A stretch of DNA of 64,000 nucleotides from Emiliania huxleyi CCMP1516 (GCF_000372725.1 NW_005201792.1:718933-782932); one strand, 5' to 3'; shown: positions 30,636 to 43,205, counted from the stretch's first letter. The notes: generated by a model not told the origin, from the sequence alone. Made by a program: numbers and translations.

Positions 30636-33600
30636 TCAGATGTATTGGCTTAGTGAGCTCGGGGTGAAGCTCGGGTGCGGCTCGTCCTCGCGACCCTTCT
30701 CTGGGCGGCGGGGCACTCGCCACAGGGATGGGCTCGTGCCAGGGGGGGCGGGCGCGGCCGTCGCCTCGTCGAGCATTGACGACCTGCGGCCGCTCCGCTC
30801 TGACTTGCCGCCGCTCCGACCGCTCCTCTCCGACCCTCCGAACTTCACGGGTGTGAGAGCACTCGTCCTCGTCAGGTGCACCATTGACCCGCGCCCGACG
30901 CGCACCCTCTGCCCGCGTAGCACAAAGAACGCCGCCGCCGCCGCCACGCAGCACGCCAGCGGCGCGAGCGTGGCGATGACGGCGATGAGCATCGTGCGTG
31001 ACCCGGCCGGGGCCCCCCCGCCTCCGGGGTCGGGCGGCGCTCCTTCGGGGGGCGCTCCTTCGGGGGGCGGCACCACGAGCGGCGCGCCCAGCTCAACGAG
31101 GCCGACATGAATCACCTCCTCCCCGAGCGCGTCCGAGGCGGCCTGCTCGCTCGAGAGCACCTCGGCGGAGAGGGTCTGCACGAGGGCCTCGGCCGCTGGC
31201 CGGTTTGGCGCGACGATCTGCACAGAGACGAGCACAGAGCCGCACGCGACGGAGAGGAAGACGCGGGCTGGCTCCACGTCCAAGAGGTAGGCGAGGCGCC
31301 GCTGCAACGCGGTCTCGTTGAAGCTGGCGCAGTCCGCCGCGAAGGTGACGTTGAAGGTGACAACGTCGTCAAAGACGGTCGTGCCCGGAGGGTAGGGAGG
31401 GGGCGACGGCGACGGCGAGGGTGGCGGCGGCGGCGAGAATGGCGGTGGCGGCTTCGAGGGCGGCGGCGGCGGGGAGAATGGCGGCGGCGGCGAGGGTGAG
31501 AGCGAGGAGCAGCCTGGGTGGGTATACGTCCCGACTCGTTCGCCGCCGCCGCTGAGCGTTTGGCCGCTCTCCGCATCCTCACCGACATGGCTGTTTGTGT
31601 GCGCGCGCCAGTTGTACCGGACGAGGCCACAGAGGCTGGAGGCCGTCACAATGCTGCCCCCGGGGTGCACCCAGCCGCCCAGGTCCCAGATGGCCACGCT
31701 TTTGCACTGCTCACCCTTGGCACCATGGTACAGCACGACGCAGCACGTGCCGTCGGCGCACTCGGCGGGGTCCGTGATGGAGCCAGGGGCGAGCGGCGGC
31801 GAAGGCGGCAGCAATGGCGACGGCGGCGGCGACGGCGGTGGCGACGGCGGCGACCGCGGCGGCGACGACGGCGGCTGGGACGGCGGTGGCGACGGGAACG
31901 GCGATGGCGGTGACGATGGCGGCCGCGAGGGCGGCGGCCTCGCTGGTGGTGCGGATGGCGGCGGTGGCGACGGCGACGGGGGTGCGCTCGGCGGGGGCGC
32001 CGACGGTCGTGGTGGTGGCGCCTGGGGCTCTCCTTCAGGAATCTCAGGAGGGTAAAGCGGGGGGGGCGGCAACGGCGGGAGCGACGGTGGCGGCGTCCGA
32101 GGCGGCAGCGACGGCTGCGGCGACGGCGGCGGGGGCGCAGGCGGTGGCGGGCTCGGTGGAAGGGGCGACGACGGGGGCGGCGGCGATGGCGGCGGGTGCG
32201 GAGCGTAGCAGAAGGTTGCGGAGAAGCTGTCGATCATGCCAAAGGCGGAGTCGCTGACATCGTCGTCGCTGTCCGTGTTGACCGAGAGAGACACCGTCGG
32301 GTGGAGATCCGTGCCGAGTCCCGCATCGATGAAGGCACTCAGGTCGCCGTCCGCGCGCCACGTGCCTGTGAAGGGCGCGCCGTCCGCCGTCTCGGGCATC
32401 AGTGCTGTCGCGCCCGCCTCCCAGCACGCGTCCGTCAGCGTCGTGGCGCTGCCACCGCGCCGCGGCGACCTCACGAGCCATTGGCCGTCCACGCTGGCGT
32501 CAGCTAGGCCCTCCGCCTTCACCTTGAGGCGCAGCTTGCCGATGCCGGCGCTAAAGGTGATCGAGGCGCAGTACCTGATCGAGACGACGCGGAACTGCGC
32601 CGCGTCGTAGCCCGTGTAGGCCTGGATGTCGGACCGTGACCAGTCGCCTTTGCCGGAGAGATTTGCTTGGTTGTGGTCGGTGCCCCACTGGTCACGCACA
32701 GGAGGCGCCACGATCGTCACGCACGGCGGCGGGGGAGGCGACAGCGGCGGCGCGGGCAACGACGGTGGAGACGAGGGGGCCTGGTGGTAGATGACGCACG
32801 AGCCGCCGTTTGCGGTGGAGAATTGGAAGCACTGGCAGCCAGGGTTGCGCCGGGTGCCGTCGTTGTGGTTGCCGACGCAAAGAAAGCTGCAGTCGCTCTC
32901 GCGCGCGTCGCGGTCAGACCACCACGTGTTCATCCCCTCCCACGACTTCATGATGGGCCCACGGCAGTGGGATGGCGGAGGTGGCATGTTTGGCTGTGGC
33001 GGCGACTTGGGCGGCGGCGGCATCGTCGGCGGTGACAACGGGGGTGCGGGCGGCGCTGGTGGGGGCGACGGGCTTGGCGGCGGCACCGGCGGGCTTGGCG
33101 GCGCGGCTTCGAAGAGCTGCTCCGCGGTGATGATGTGGTTGGCGACCGGGTCGAAGCGGTGGAGGTTGGGCAGGATGGTCTTCATGGTGTCGGCGTCGCT
33201 AACCCCGAACCATTGTGCGAGGGCATGCCAGATGCCCTCCCATGGCATGGTGGGGATCAGCCGGCCTGTACAGCGGTGAAGGCAGAGTCACTCCGGGCCC
33301 CAAGTGGAGACAAGGTAGTCAAATCTGCATCTAGGCGGGCTGGCCTCGCCCGATGTTGAGCGGGTTTGCGTCGGTCTCGCGGAGGTCGCGTGGGTACTCG
33401 CCGAAGACCTAGGGAAGGTTCCGGGAGGGTTTCGCGAAGGTTCCACTCCCAAACTCCCGCGGGGCACGCGCAGAAGCCTGGCCGCTCTTGAGGGCTCCGC
33501 CCAGAGCCATCTGGTGGCCCGCCCATGCATGGTCCGTTCCTCGGCCGTTCCATGTGAGCGTGCGGCCGAAATCGGAGAGAGTCACAACTGTGACCTGCTC

Positions 33601-36600
33601 CCATGTGCCGGTGCGCTTCATCTCGGCCACAAAGGCGCCGACGCAGGCGTTGAACTCCTCCATCTTCTCGTCGAGGATACCACCGGCGTCGGAGTGCGTG
33701 TCAAAGCCGCTGTGCTGCACGTAGAAGACGTCACGCTCCGCCTCTAGCGGGTTGCTCCGCAGGCCGATGAGCTTGGCGACCTAAGGGAAGGGAAAGTGAA
33801 GGGAAGGTGGACGTATCTGGAAATCGATCTGCAAGGGCATCTACAGGTGACCTGCTCGAACTGCTGGCAGAGCTGCGAGTTGGGGTCGTACGCCGCGTTG
33901 GCCGCGGCGTACTCGTCTGACACTTGCGCGCTTTCGAGGGTGGCGCCGAGGCCCTCGCTCTGCTCAAAGGCCTCGCCGAGGCTGCTGCCGTACGTCTCTG
34001 CAAACACGGAGCGAGCGCGCGTCGCCGACAAGTTTGCGAGCGTCTCGCCCAGGGTGGAGTAGTAGGTGAACTGGTCGATGCCAGATTTGCGGTTAATGAT
34101 CCTCGCGGGCTCCCCGTCGCCCTGCAGAATCTTCTGGTTGCCGTCGATCGAGTAGGACCCGACTCGGTATGGCGGGTCCTGCGACGCGAGCGCGTGCGCC
34201 AGCCGCCCCATCACGCCCTTGGCGGTGAGGGAGTCGGCGTGGAGGTTCGCCGCCGCGATCTGCTGCGCGTTGTGCGCAAACAGGCTCAGCGGCAGCGGCT
34301 TCGTCTTTGCCTTGAACTCGGCCTTGGTGATCGGCTCCGCGAGCGCTCCGACGTTGGCGAAGAGGGCCGCGGCGCCCTCACCGAAGAGAGTCTGGACCTC
34401 GGTGAGCCGCGGGTGGAGGCCAAAGGTCGAGCAGGCCTGGCCCGGGGCTTGGAGCGTGTCTGTGATTGGCAGGAGGTCGTCGCGCGGGATGGCGAGGCCC
34501 TCGCCGCGCACGGCGGCGTACTCCGCGTACAGGTCGAGCGAGGCACCGTCCGCGTCCTTGCAGCCCGAGTGCGGCACGAGGATGTTGTACGAGTCGGCAC
34601 CTGCCCGGGCACGGCACTGGACGCGTCACAGAGGTGGTGGTATGGGCAGGGCGTGCGAGGCGGCACCTCCGTGGAGGAAGAGCGCGACGATGGCCTTGTA
34701 TGGCCGGCCCGCGGGCTCGGCCCTCTGCGGCTGCGGCCGGTACTCGTCGCTCATCGCGGCGGCGTTTGTGGTGTGGAACTCTGCCGCCGAGAGGACGAGG
34801 AGCTGGGCGATGCGGAACGCCTCCGAGAAGTTCTTGGTGAGGAGCTCCTCCTCGAAGCGCGACACGACGAGGCCCCTCGTCCTCTCCTGCAGCCGGCCGC
34901 CCGTCAGGTACAGGTCGAGCGCGGCGACCGCGCCGGCCGGCGACTGGTCCACTGGAGCAAAGGCGAGCCTCCCGTCGGCGTCGGCGCGCCGGCGGGCGAG
35001 GTTCTGCCACAGGCCCCCGCAGCCGGTGTTGCCCCACCCAAAGCCCTTCCAGCAGCTCGTGAGGCCGTCCATCACAAGTGAGACCATCCCGTTCAGAAAG
35101 GAGATGAGGTTGGGCGTGGTGCAGATCTGCGCCTCGGGCGCGACGAGGCCAGCCTCCATGACGGGCCCGGGAGGGGTGTACTCGGGCAGGTAGAAGTTGA
35201 AGACAGACGGCGACTCAAAGACGAACTGCCCGATCCGGCTCTGCATGCTCGAGAGCTCGACGTGGCGGTCGTCGACCGACGTGTACTCCATCGCGCGGAG
35301 GACGTGCATCACCTTGAGCACGGGCTCTCGCATCAGCCCGTGGGTCGGGTCGAGCTCGAGCGTGGGCGACCTCGCCTCCTGGTCAAGGAGGATGGCCGCG
35401 ACCATCGCGCCGAGGTCGCCGTACTTGCCCGAGAAGATGAGGCCGCCCGTGTGCGCGCCGCTCGCAAAGGCGTCGGCTGCTGCCTTGACGTACCGCGGCG
35501 AGGGGTTCGAGGTCACCAGCCGCTGGATGAGCCGGTGGGCGAGGAAGGGAGCCGTGTTTGGGTGCGTGACGAGGTGGTCGAGGACGGCCTCGGTCTCGTG
35601 CTCCGCGTCGCGGGCGGCGCGCAGCGTCGGGATGAACGAGACGAAATGCGGCGTGTTCCGGAAGCTGAAGTCGCCATCGCCGCCGACCCGGACAGTCGAC
35701 ACCCGGTTGAGGAGGTGCACGAAGCCGTCGATGCTCGAGTTACTCGCGACCTTGAAGATCGTGTCGAGCGCCGGACGCGTCTCTCCGGGCCTGAGATAGA
35801 CCTCTGCTTCCACCGCGTCGCACCAGGCGAGGCTGCACAGCTGGTACGTGCCCGGGTCGAAGGCGTCTGGCGCGGCGCTCCCAATCGGCAACATCTGCCG
35901 GAGGGCCGCCGCGCTCGCTGGCATCGCGCCGCCGTCCGTGAAGACCGGCACCTCCTGCACTTGCACTTCGCAGACGCAGCTGTCGCCATGGACGTCGCAG
36001 GACGCGCAGCCTGTGTCCGGCGTCGGGTGGCTGCCACCGCTCCAGCGCACGCGGAAGAGGTTCCGATTGTCCCGCTGGAAATGTAGGTCCGTCGTATCCG
36101 AGTGGACGATGCTCACCCAGCCCGTCGGGTGCACTTGAACCTGCAGCCGGTCGCAGGCCGCGTTGGTCCACGTGTAGCCGCACTCGAGTTTTACGACGAT
36201 CGGATTCGAGTACCAGTCGCAGAGCGCCTGGTGCGAGCCGGGCTCCGCGAGCGAGGCGCACTGGCGCCTCGCCTCGTCAAAGGTCACCGTCTCGCCAATG
36301 TAGCTGCACTGTGGCGTGGCGGTGGTACCGTCGCCGGAGCAGCACGCGGTGCCGCCTCCGAGGGTCGTTGGGTCGGCACAGCGGACGGTGTCCTGGTTCC
36401 CGCGATTCTCCCGCACTCGCTGCGGCGCATTGTAAAAAGCGAACTCGACGCACGGCGGGCGGATGAACTCGAAGTAGAGGCTCCCCCCGCTTGCGCGCGG
36501 CACCTCGACGACATCGACGCTCTGGAGGCGGCACTCGTCGCCGTGGCACGGCAGGCTACTAGTCAGGACGACGTCGCCGCTCTGGGCCGCGTCGAGGAAA

Positions 36601-39428
36601 TCGCGGAGCGGCGAGCCCAGCGCGGGCGTGAAGGGGCCAGACGCCTTTGCCGTCCAGACTGGCGTGTCCGAGTGGCCGAGCAGCCGGTAGGTAGCGCCCA
36701 GCCGGAGGAAGGAGCGCGGCGGCAGGTCGGCGCAGAGCGGGTGGCCATCGCCGATGTAGCCGCCGAAGAGGTCCATTTTGGGGAAGGCGTCGCGCCAGTC
36801 GGGCTGCAGCTTGCACGGATCGATCATATTCTTGTCGCCGTCGCCCGCGTAGTTCTCGATGTTGCCCCGCGGCGCCTGCTGTGCAAAGCCGGTCCAGGCG
36901 CGCGAGAAGTCCATAATATCGTCGTTGCTGTAGGTTGTCACGGCGGCGCCGCCCTCGTCGAGTGCGAGCGTGCCGTCGCGGTTGAGCTGGTGCAGGCCGA
37001 CTGTGAAGAGCTGCATGATTTCGCGCGCGTAATTCTCGTCGGGGTAGGTACCGCCGGCGACGAGGCCCTTGTTCTCGAGGAAGGTGAGGTACCTATGGAC
37101 AACGCGTAGGCAGACGCATCACTCGCGGCTTCGCGGCACAAACAGCGTCAGAGCACCGTCTCACTTGGCCATCACCGGGCTGTACGACACCTCGCGGAGC
37201 AGCTCTTTGTAGCTTCCGAACGCGTGTCGCACCAGAATGTCGTAGTAGGTCAGGTACAGCTCCGTCTTGCGGTGGGTGTCCACGCCCTCGTGGCTCATCA
37301 CCAAGGTCTGAGAGAGCGACCACGCTACCCGCTGCCGCAGCTGGTCGCTCGACCTATCACGGGACAGTCCCTCCGAATCTCTCGGGGCGCGGGTCGGCCC
37401 GCCCTCCTCGTCGCAGACTGCCTGGTGACCACAGTGATCCAGACGTTCCCTTTGGCGGCCCCCGTCCACGAGGGGTCGTACAGCTCCGAGAAGCCATTCT
37501 CGTACTCGGTCATGTAGAGCCCAAAGTGGTTCGCCTTGGATGGGTCATTGTTTGTCTCGCCCGGTGAGCCGCACGCCTCCGCCGCGCCGAGCCCGCGCTC
37601 GTCCGAAAGGGCGCCCGCCAGGTTCGCCATCTCAACCGTCTGGACGCTCGTGGGTAGCGACGCGAAGCCGACAGCGTCTCCAAGCCGGCCGAGCCGTCCC
37701 ATGTACTGCTCGTTTTTGTTCCACTGCGTCATGAGATGGTGGTGAGGGTAGCGGATCGTGAAGTCGCCGCCCTCAGCGGGGCTGACGATAGGGTTGGGCC
37801 GTCCTCCCTTTGCAGCCTCTTTGTTGCCCTCATGGTTGCTCGCCTGTGGACACGCCGTGGACATGTCACCGACATACGGGATGCAGGAGGGAGGCACAAG
37901 TGCCTCGCGCCCAGTACGAAAAGTCGCGCACGTCCAAGTGGTCCGGGTGCACGTGCGTCCAGCAGTCATTGTCGACGGTGAGCGAGGCGCCGACGGTGTC
38001 TTCCGGGAGGCACACGCGGCTGCTGTCGATGGTCACATCGCGGACATACGGGTTGGTCGTGTCGCTGCTGCCCGCGATGGCGTCGACGATCGTGTCCCGC
38101 GTCGCCGGGTCGAGCGGCGAGTCAGCGTCGCACGGCCCGTCAGCAAATTCCCACCGCGTGGTTGCGGCGGAGCAGGGCGACTCGTCGTACGGCGTCTCGA
38201 GGCGAAGCCCCTCGACGACGTAGACGTACTTGCTGCTGAGCGTGTAGAAGGCGCGCAGCGTCGCCGCATCGAGCTGGAGCAGCTGACTACCGAACACGAG
38301 CGGGGCGCACGTCTCTTGCAGCTTGCACTTTCCGCGCGTCAAAAAGGTCTTTGCGACGTTGGGGCAGCCCGACTTGTAGGTTAGCTCCGACTCTGCGCCC
38401 GCAGCGGGGCTATCGAGCGTATTCTGCTCGAGGTGGAGGCGGCCATCAAACCGCCAGAACTCGCCCCCCTCAGTTCGGAGGATAGATTCCGTGCAAGGCG
38501 GCAGCGTCGGCTCGCCGACGAGAGCATCGAGGACAGCTGCGTCGGCGACGCCCGCGATGGGAGTGAGGGTAGCAGACGATGCGGGGAGCAGAAAGAGGGC
38601 GTCGATTGCCGCTTGCGAGCGAAAGACAATGGTGGGGTTGGTTAGGGAGGTCAGGTCAGTGCAAGCGTCGTTAGGCGCCCCAACGAGGAGCATGCCATCG
38701 ACTGACTCGCTGACTGCGCACAGCGTGTACTCGCCTGCCGCGAGCGATGGCGAGTCGAGCTCAACGCGGATCTCGCTGTTGACTCGCCACGAGTAGACGC
38801 CATTCTCTTCCGAGACCGAGAGCGCCTTGCCCACGTCCTCCTTGCTGAAGGCGTACCGGTGCCAGCGCGAGGAGGCGTCGCATGCACGCCGCACGCCGCC
38901 CGTGGCCAGCGGCGAGTGGAGCCGAGGATTCGCTTTCGACCGAAAGTAGGAGCGTAACAGCGTCGCTGGTAGCGCCATCTGCGCGTGCACCCAGCCCTCC
39001 ACAGCGGCGGCCGCGTCGGTGCTGAGGTCGGCAGCGAGAGAAGCCACCGATGTGCGGTCGGGTCCAAAGGCGGCTTGCATGAGGAGTCGAGCCGCTGTCT
39101 CCTCGGCAGAGGGTGCTCCGTCCGCGGTGAAGCGTTCCAGTTCATAGTAGCCTCCGTCAGAGTGGCTTGGGATCTGCACAGCGCAGTCACCGGACTCGCA
39201 AGTCACCGTTAGGAGCAGCGGAACCGCTGACTCCCAATCGTGACCGTCGTAGGACCGTGCTGCTGGCTGCCTCGCTGCGTCGCTTGACACCCGCGTAACG
39301 ACGAATAGATTGCCGGGCGTGGTGGCGGGAAGCGCGTGAGCGCCTGGTTGGAGAGTTGACACGCTTTGCGCTGCGCTTCGCTCGAGGAGGAGGAGGAGGA
39401 GGAGATACGCCAACCGGCTGCTTGCCAT
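30636..39428 (-). CDS. DUF1800-DUF1501 fusion protein with Pro-rich, b5-like and TM regions
   Basis: Eight exons give exactly 2767 codons: 37911-39428, 37422-37843, 37165-37353, 34667-37092, 33852-34600, 33478-33780, 33345-33408, 30636-33265. Donors are GC, GC, GT, GT, GT, GC, GC; introns are 66-79 bp. Order: signal peptide (MASSRLAYLLLLLLLERSAA); DUF1800 from about residue 100 (AARLLMQAAFGP, LRQRVAWSLSQTLVMS, YAREIMQLFTVGLHQLN, SPSVFNFYLPEYTPPG) with a Cys-rich insert; DUF1501 from about 1510 (ALFLHGGADSYNILVPHSG, SDFGRTLTWNGRGTDHAW, GIWHALAQWFGV); Pro-rich spacers; a P-domain-like beta region; a b5-like WVHPGG segment; a SEA-like region; one transmembrane helix (MLIAVIATLAPLACCVAAAAAFFVL); and a basic cytosolic tail. 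A type I surface protein is inferred. The biochemical roles of DUF1800 and DUF1501 are poorly known. Confidence 0.88.
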
Positions 39429-39579
39429 CAGCCGCAGCGCGTTGTCGCGAGCCTGCGCGAGACGCGCGGCGGCCAGCGTGACTGCTCGAATTCTGCTCCA
39501 CTTTCGGAGCAGTTTCACAGCTGCTCCTCTGGGAACAGAACGGGAGGAGCAGCGTAGAGTCGCGGGGCGAAAGTGTTTT

Positions 39580-40367
39580 CCCGATTTTTCTCTTTTCCTT
39601 CTGTAAAACAAATCGGCCCGCGAGTGCTCCGCGGCAGCCTCCCTGGGCCAGAACATCGGCCCGCCCGCGAGGTGGATGCTAGCATGAGCCCGATGAGTCG
39701 CAGTGCTCTTGCGTTTCGGCGGTAGTGATCTAATCACCCGAATGCCACGTTCTGATCGCTTCTCATCCGCACACCTGACTTCTTGCTCGACCGAGTTTGC
39801 GTTGAGGAGCGAACCGAGCCGCCGGTCAGCCGCCGGTGTGTCCCGCAGCGGCCTCGCTGGGCCAGAAGATCGGCCCGCGAGTGCGCCGCAGCATCCTCGC
39901 TGGGCCAGAAGATCGGCCCGCGAGGTGGATGCCAGCATGAGCCGATGCGTCGCAGTCAGTGCTCTTGCGTTTCGTTCGGCGGTAGTGATCTAATCACCTG
40001 AATGCCACGTTCGGATCGCTTCTCATCGCAAACCCCGTCAGCAGTCCTCCTCCGGGAATGTACGTAAGTAAGAGCTACATACACTGAGAGAGAGACTCGC
40101 TTCCGAGCTCTCGCGCCGCGTAGGGCCCTTAGCGCTTAGGGGCCTAGCTAGAGAACACAACCCCCTCTCCCTTCTCTCCCAGTAAGCTAAAAGTACCTGG
40201 GTCCCGTACCATGCGGAATCGACCCTATCAAGTGCTCAAGTGGCTCACTGAGAAAACCCGGGGCGGTGGTGGGAGGGGACACTACGAGTCAGAGTTGTGG
40301 GACGCACGAGGCCCTTACACCTCTATCTAGCTAGACGACGCTCTAGACGATCTCTCGACACGACGAC
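39580..40367. repeat. Duplicated about 115-bp unit and GATCGGCCCGCGAG sub-repeats
   Basis: 39660-39775 and 39910-40030 match closely: GCGAGGTGGATGC, GTAGTGATCTAATCACC, GAATGCCACGTTC and GATCGCTTCTCATC. Between them GGGCCAGAAGATCGGCCCGC repeats, with a relative at 39640. GTGATCTAATCAC in each unit is itself nearly palindromic. 40040-40367 holds no recognised feature. Confidence 0.85.
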
Positions 40368-40604
40368 ATGACAATGGCAACCACGACAGGGGCGAGTGCC
40401 GAGGGCGCGAGGAAGATGATGTGCGTCGATGGCAACACTTTTCGCCGCGTCCTACTCGCGAGGGCAGCCTTCCGAGGCGTGGTCTTCGGAGGCGTGTTGT
40501 ACCTCGGCGCCACCACGCTAGACCGCATCAAGCGCCTGGAGGACTCGAATGCTGCCATGGCGCTCAAGCTGGACACGGTCAACAAGGAGGTCGTGCAGCA
40601 TTGA
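40368..40604 (+). CDS. Possible small protein with one hydrophobic helix
   Basis: 78-aa ORF: ATG in a reasonable context, a hydrophobic stretch (AFRGVVFGGVLYLGATTL) and a short coiled-coil tail ending in NKEVVQH. Composition is protein-like, but no homologous family is recognised and the ORF is short in GC-rich DNA. Confidence 0.3.
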   Translation: MTMATTTGASAEGARKMMCVDGNTFRRVLLARAAFRGVVFGGVLYLGATTLDRIKRLEDSNAAMALKLDTVNKEVVQH

Positions 40605-40723
40605 ACTCCCACAGAAGCTCAAGCCAGATCGTGCCGCGTGTGTGACGTGGATGGTTGCGGGCCATTCGTGGCGTGGACGTCTGCGATGACGGGTGTGTGT
40701 GTTTTGTGTCGGACTATCTAGTT

Positions 40724-40801
40724 CCGAGGTGCCCGTCCACCTCGAGATCGAGGTTCGAGCTTGTTCCGAGGTGCCCGTCCACCTCGAGATCGAGGTTCGA
40801 G
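40724..40801. repeat. Tandem duplication of a 40-bp unit
   Basis: GTTCCGAGGTGCCCGTCCAC through GATCGAGGTTCGAGC occurs twice head to tail, separated by TT. Confidence 0.9.
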
Positions 40802-41282
40802 CCGGGCCATGGCCGCAGACTCTGCGAGCCTGTCATGTGCGGTGTCCCGTGTGGACATTGAGGGAAGGAGGGCGGGCACCGCGGAGTATGACATCAACAC
40901 CCAACAAACTTACCACTACTGAGGTCCGTGGTGGTCCTATCCTCGTGCGGGAAGGCGCATGCATGTCAGGAAGGGGGCAAGGTGGCCCTGTCCACTTCCG
41001 CCATGCTATCGAGATAGGTGTCGGCGCCGCCAGCGCCACGGAGGTCGGAGGGCACTGGCCGCCACGGGCCCGGCGGGATACCGTGTAGCAGGGTGGGATG
41101 CCGCCCCCCGGAGCACACTCCCTACAGACGCCACCAAACACTCCCTGGCGCGCTCCGCGCATTGCCGATGCCGGGGTTGTGGCGCTTGAGTGCAAGGCTG
41201 CCAGGGAGGGAGGGAGGGTTGCCTCGCAGCCGATCGATCTCCCAGCAGCGCGTCCCGCCGGCGCCCCGGTACCCCCGGTCGA

Positions 41283-41530
41283 TCCTTGGAGCACTTGGAG
41301 TGCAGTTGGCAGCCTCACATCCAGGGCCGGGGAGCTAAAAAGCGCACCCAGCGGGCCAGATGCTCGGGGACGGGTTGCGGCGCCTTGCGGGTGCAAGAGA
41401 GCCCTAGCTAGCCCTGGGGGTGCGCGTTCGCAGGGAAAGGGCCATGAAGTAAACACGGGTCTCCGAGGGTTGGCTCCGCGCTCCGGGTTTCTCCTAGCAG
41501 CAGAACGCCCCCTCTACTCGGAGCTAGTAG
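41283..41530 (+). repeat. Dispersed repeat R1, second copy
   Basis: Begins CTTGGAGCACTTGGAGTGCA and ends CCCCCTCTACTCGGAGCTA. It is collinear with the copy at about 8261-8540 apart from small indels. Confidence 0.85.
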
Positions 41531-41545
41531 GCACCCGACACGGAC

Positions 41546-42010
41546 ATGAGACGACCGCTTCTATCTTTTTTCTACAATGACATCAGCCAACGGCGTGGCG
41601 ATGTCGCGCGCATCCACGCGGTGCGTGCACAAGACAAGGAGTTTGGCCTCTGCCACACGTACGAGCTTGGCCGCTTCTGTCCGTCCATGCTGCCGTCGGC
41701 GCAGCGCATCCCGCCTATTGGCGACCTCTTCACGCAGCAGAGCACCTCTCCGGCTCTACTTGTCGGTGATTGAGCCCACTCTCGTCGAGCAGGCCGCCGC
41801 GGGCAAGCACGTCACGGTGGGAGAGCGCAAGGGCGACTCCCTCGCCAACTCCAACAAGGGCGACCGCACCTCCAAGCACAACGGGGTGCAAGGGCCGCCC
41901 AGAATGCCATCCGGGCACGCTCGGTTGGCAGCATCATCCTCGGGGACAAGGAAAAGCCCGTGGTGACGCGGCACCTCAACGACACGTCCGTGACTGACAT
42001 CTGCGAGCTC
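41546..42010 (+). pseudogene. Possible gene fragment, frame broken
   Basis: Protein-like segments occur in successive frames: LLSFFYNDISQRRGDVARIH then CHTYELGRFCPS, later GSIILGDKEKPVVTRHLNDT and ICELGGDFESLSWDRLS. No convincing splice sites join them and no family is recognised. The piece lies between two R1 repeat copies, so it may be a captured or decayed fragment. Confidence 0.25.
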
Positions 42011-42089
42011 GGCGGCGACTTCGAATCGCTGTCGTGGGATCGCTTGTCATGTGAGAGAGTGCGTTGTGTTCTCGACACTCGAGCGGACC

Positions 42090-43205
42090 TTGGAGCACTT
42101 GGAGTGCAGTCATTAACCGCACATCCAGGGCCGGGGGGCTAAGAAGCACACCCAGCGGGCCGGATGATTGGCATCGGGCTGAGGGAGGGTGTAGAGGATG
42201 TAGAGTGTAGAGCGCTGTAGAGCTGTAGAGATGTAGAGCGCTCTGGAGCGCTGTAGAGCTGTAGAGCTCTACATCCGCCGCGTGACGAGGCGCCTGCGTT
42301 GTAGAGCGATGTAGAGGCGCTCTACAACGTGAAATCTCTACAACAAACTCTACATCATAAGCGGCGAACGAGGCACGGTCGCTCTCCGACATGAGGCGCG
42401 TTGCACTTGCCAGTGCGGCCCTGGCCTTCTGTCTACCCGCCCAATGGGTGGCAGGTGCCTCTGCTGCTATGGCATGCCTCACGGCTGCGACTGGCCGGCG
42501 CCTCGGCGCGTCAGCTCGGCTCGGCGTAGCGATCGTGGCCAGCGCAACTCGCCTGGACTCAACGCTCAGCCAGGAGCTCCCGCACGCGCTGGCGCGAGTC
42601 ATGGCGCATACAACGCGTCTGAATGCTCGCCTCGCCTCGCGCAAATGCGACCGTCCTCGCAGCCGACAGTCCACCGCCTGCTAAAGAAGCACAGCGACGA
42701 ATGCGGCACCGGCGACACATGGCAGGCTGGTCATGACGCAGTTATAGGGTGTTGTGTGCCGTCAGAGGGACTCTCTGTGTGTCAGGGATAGTCAGGGCTG
42801 TCCATCAGAGCTTCACTAAGCTCGGAGACACCCCATTAGCGCGGCTCGACCTCTTTGAGTCACTGCCTTCCCGGCGGTTTGGCTGTAGAGCCTCTACAAC
42901 AAACTCTACAACAAAATCGCGCTCTACATCGCTCTACAACGCAGGCGCCTCGTCACGCGGCGGATGTAGAGCTCTACAGCTCTACAGCGCTCCAGAGCGC
43001 TCTACATCTCTACAGCTCTACAGCGCTCTACACTCTACATCCTCTACACCCTCCCTCAGGCATCGGGTTACGGGCTAGAGAGCCCTAGCCCTGGGGGGGT
43101 GCGCGTTCGCAGGGAAAGGGCCGTAAAGTAAACACGGTCTCCGAGGGTTGGCTCTGCGCTTTGGGGTTCCCCTAGCTGCGGAACGCCCCCTCTACTCGGA
43201 GCTAA
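42090..43205 (+). repeat. Dispersed repeat R1, third copy, interrupted
   Basis: The left part 42090-42178 (TTGGAGCACTTGGAGTGCAG to GATTGGCATCGGG) and right part 43060-43205 (GCATCGGGTTACGGG to CCCCCTCTACTCGGAGCTAA) together equal one R1 unit. They are split by the inserted element at 42179-43059. Confidence 0.9.
42179..43059. mobile_element. Non-autonomous DNA transposon with 138-bp perfect TIRs
   Basis: 881 bp. The left end 42179-42316 and right end 42922-43059 are perfect inverted repeats over 138 bp by my reading, starting CTGAGGGAGGGTGTAGAGG. They are built of TGTAGAG sub-repeats. The element is flanked by an 8-bp target duplication GCATCGGG (42171-42178 and 43060-43067). The empty site is confirmed by the uninterrupted R1 copy near 8390. 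There is no transposase-like ORF in the interior. The TSD length fits hAT; the long TIRs fit Mutator-like foldback elements. Confidence 0.93.

Noticed and set aside
30636..39428. Bacterial contamination as the source of DUF1800/DUF1501
   Set aside because: Seven short introns with frame closure, a eukaryotic signal peptide and Pro-rich algal-type spacers show it is nuclear.
40833..41456. Minus-strand 207-aa ORF
   Set aside because: It runs through repeat R1 and has low-complexity composition with no domain.
42391..42684. 97-aa ORF inside the 881-bp transposon
   Set aside because: Ala/Arg-rich, with no transposase motif; the element is judged non-autonomous.
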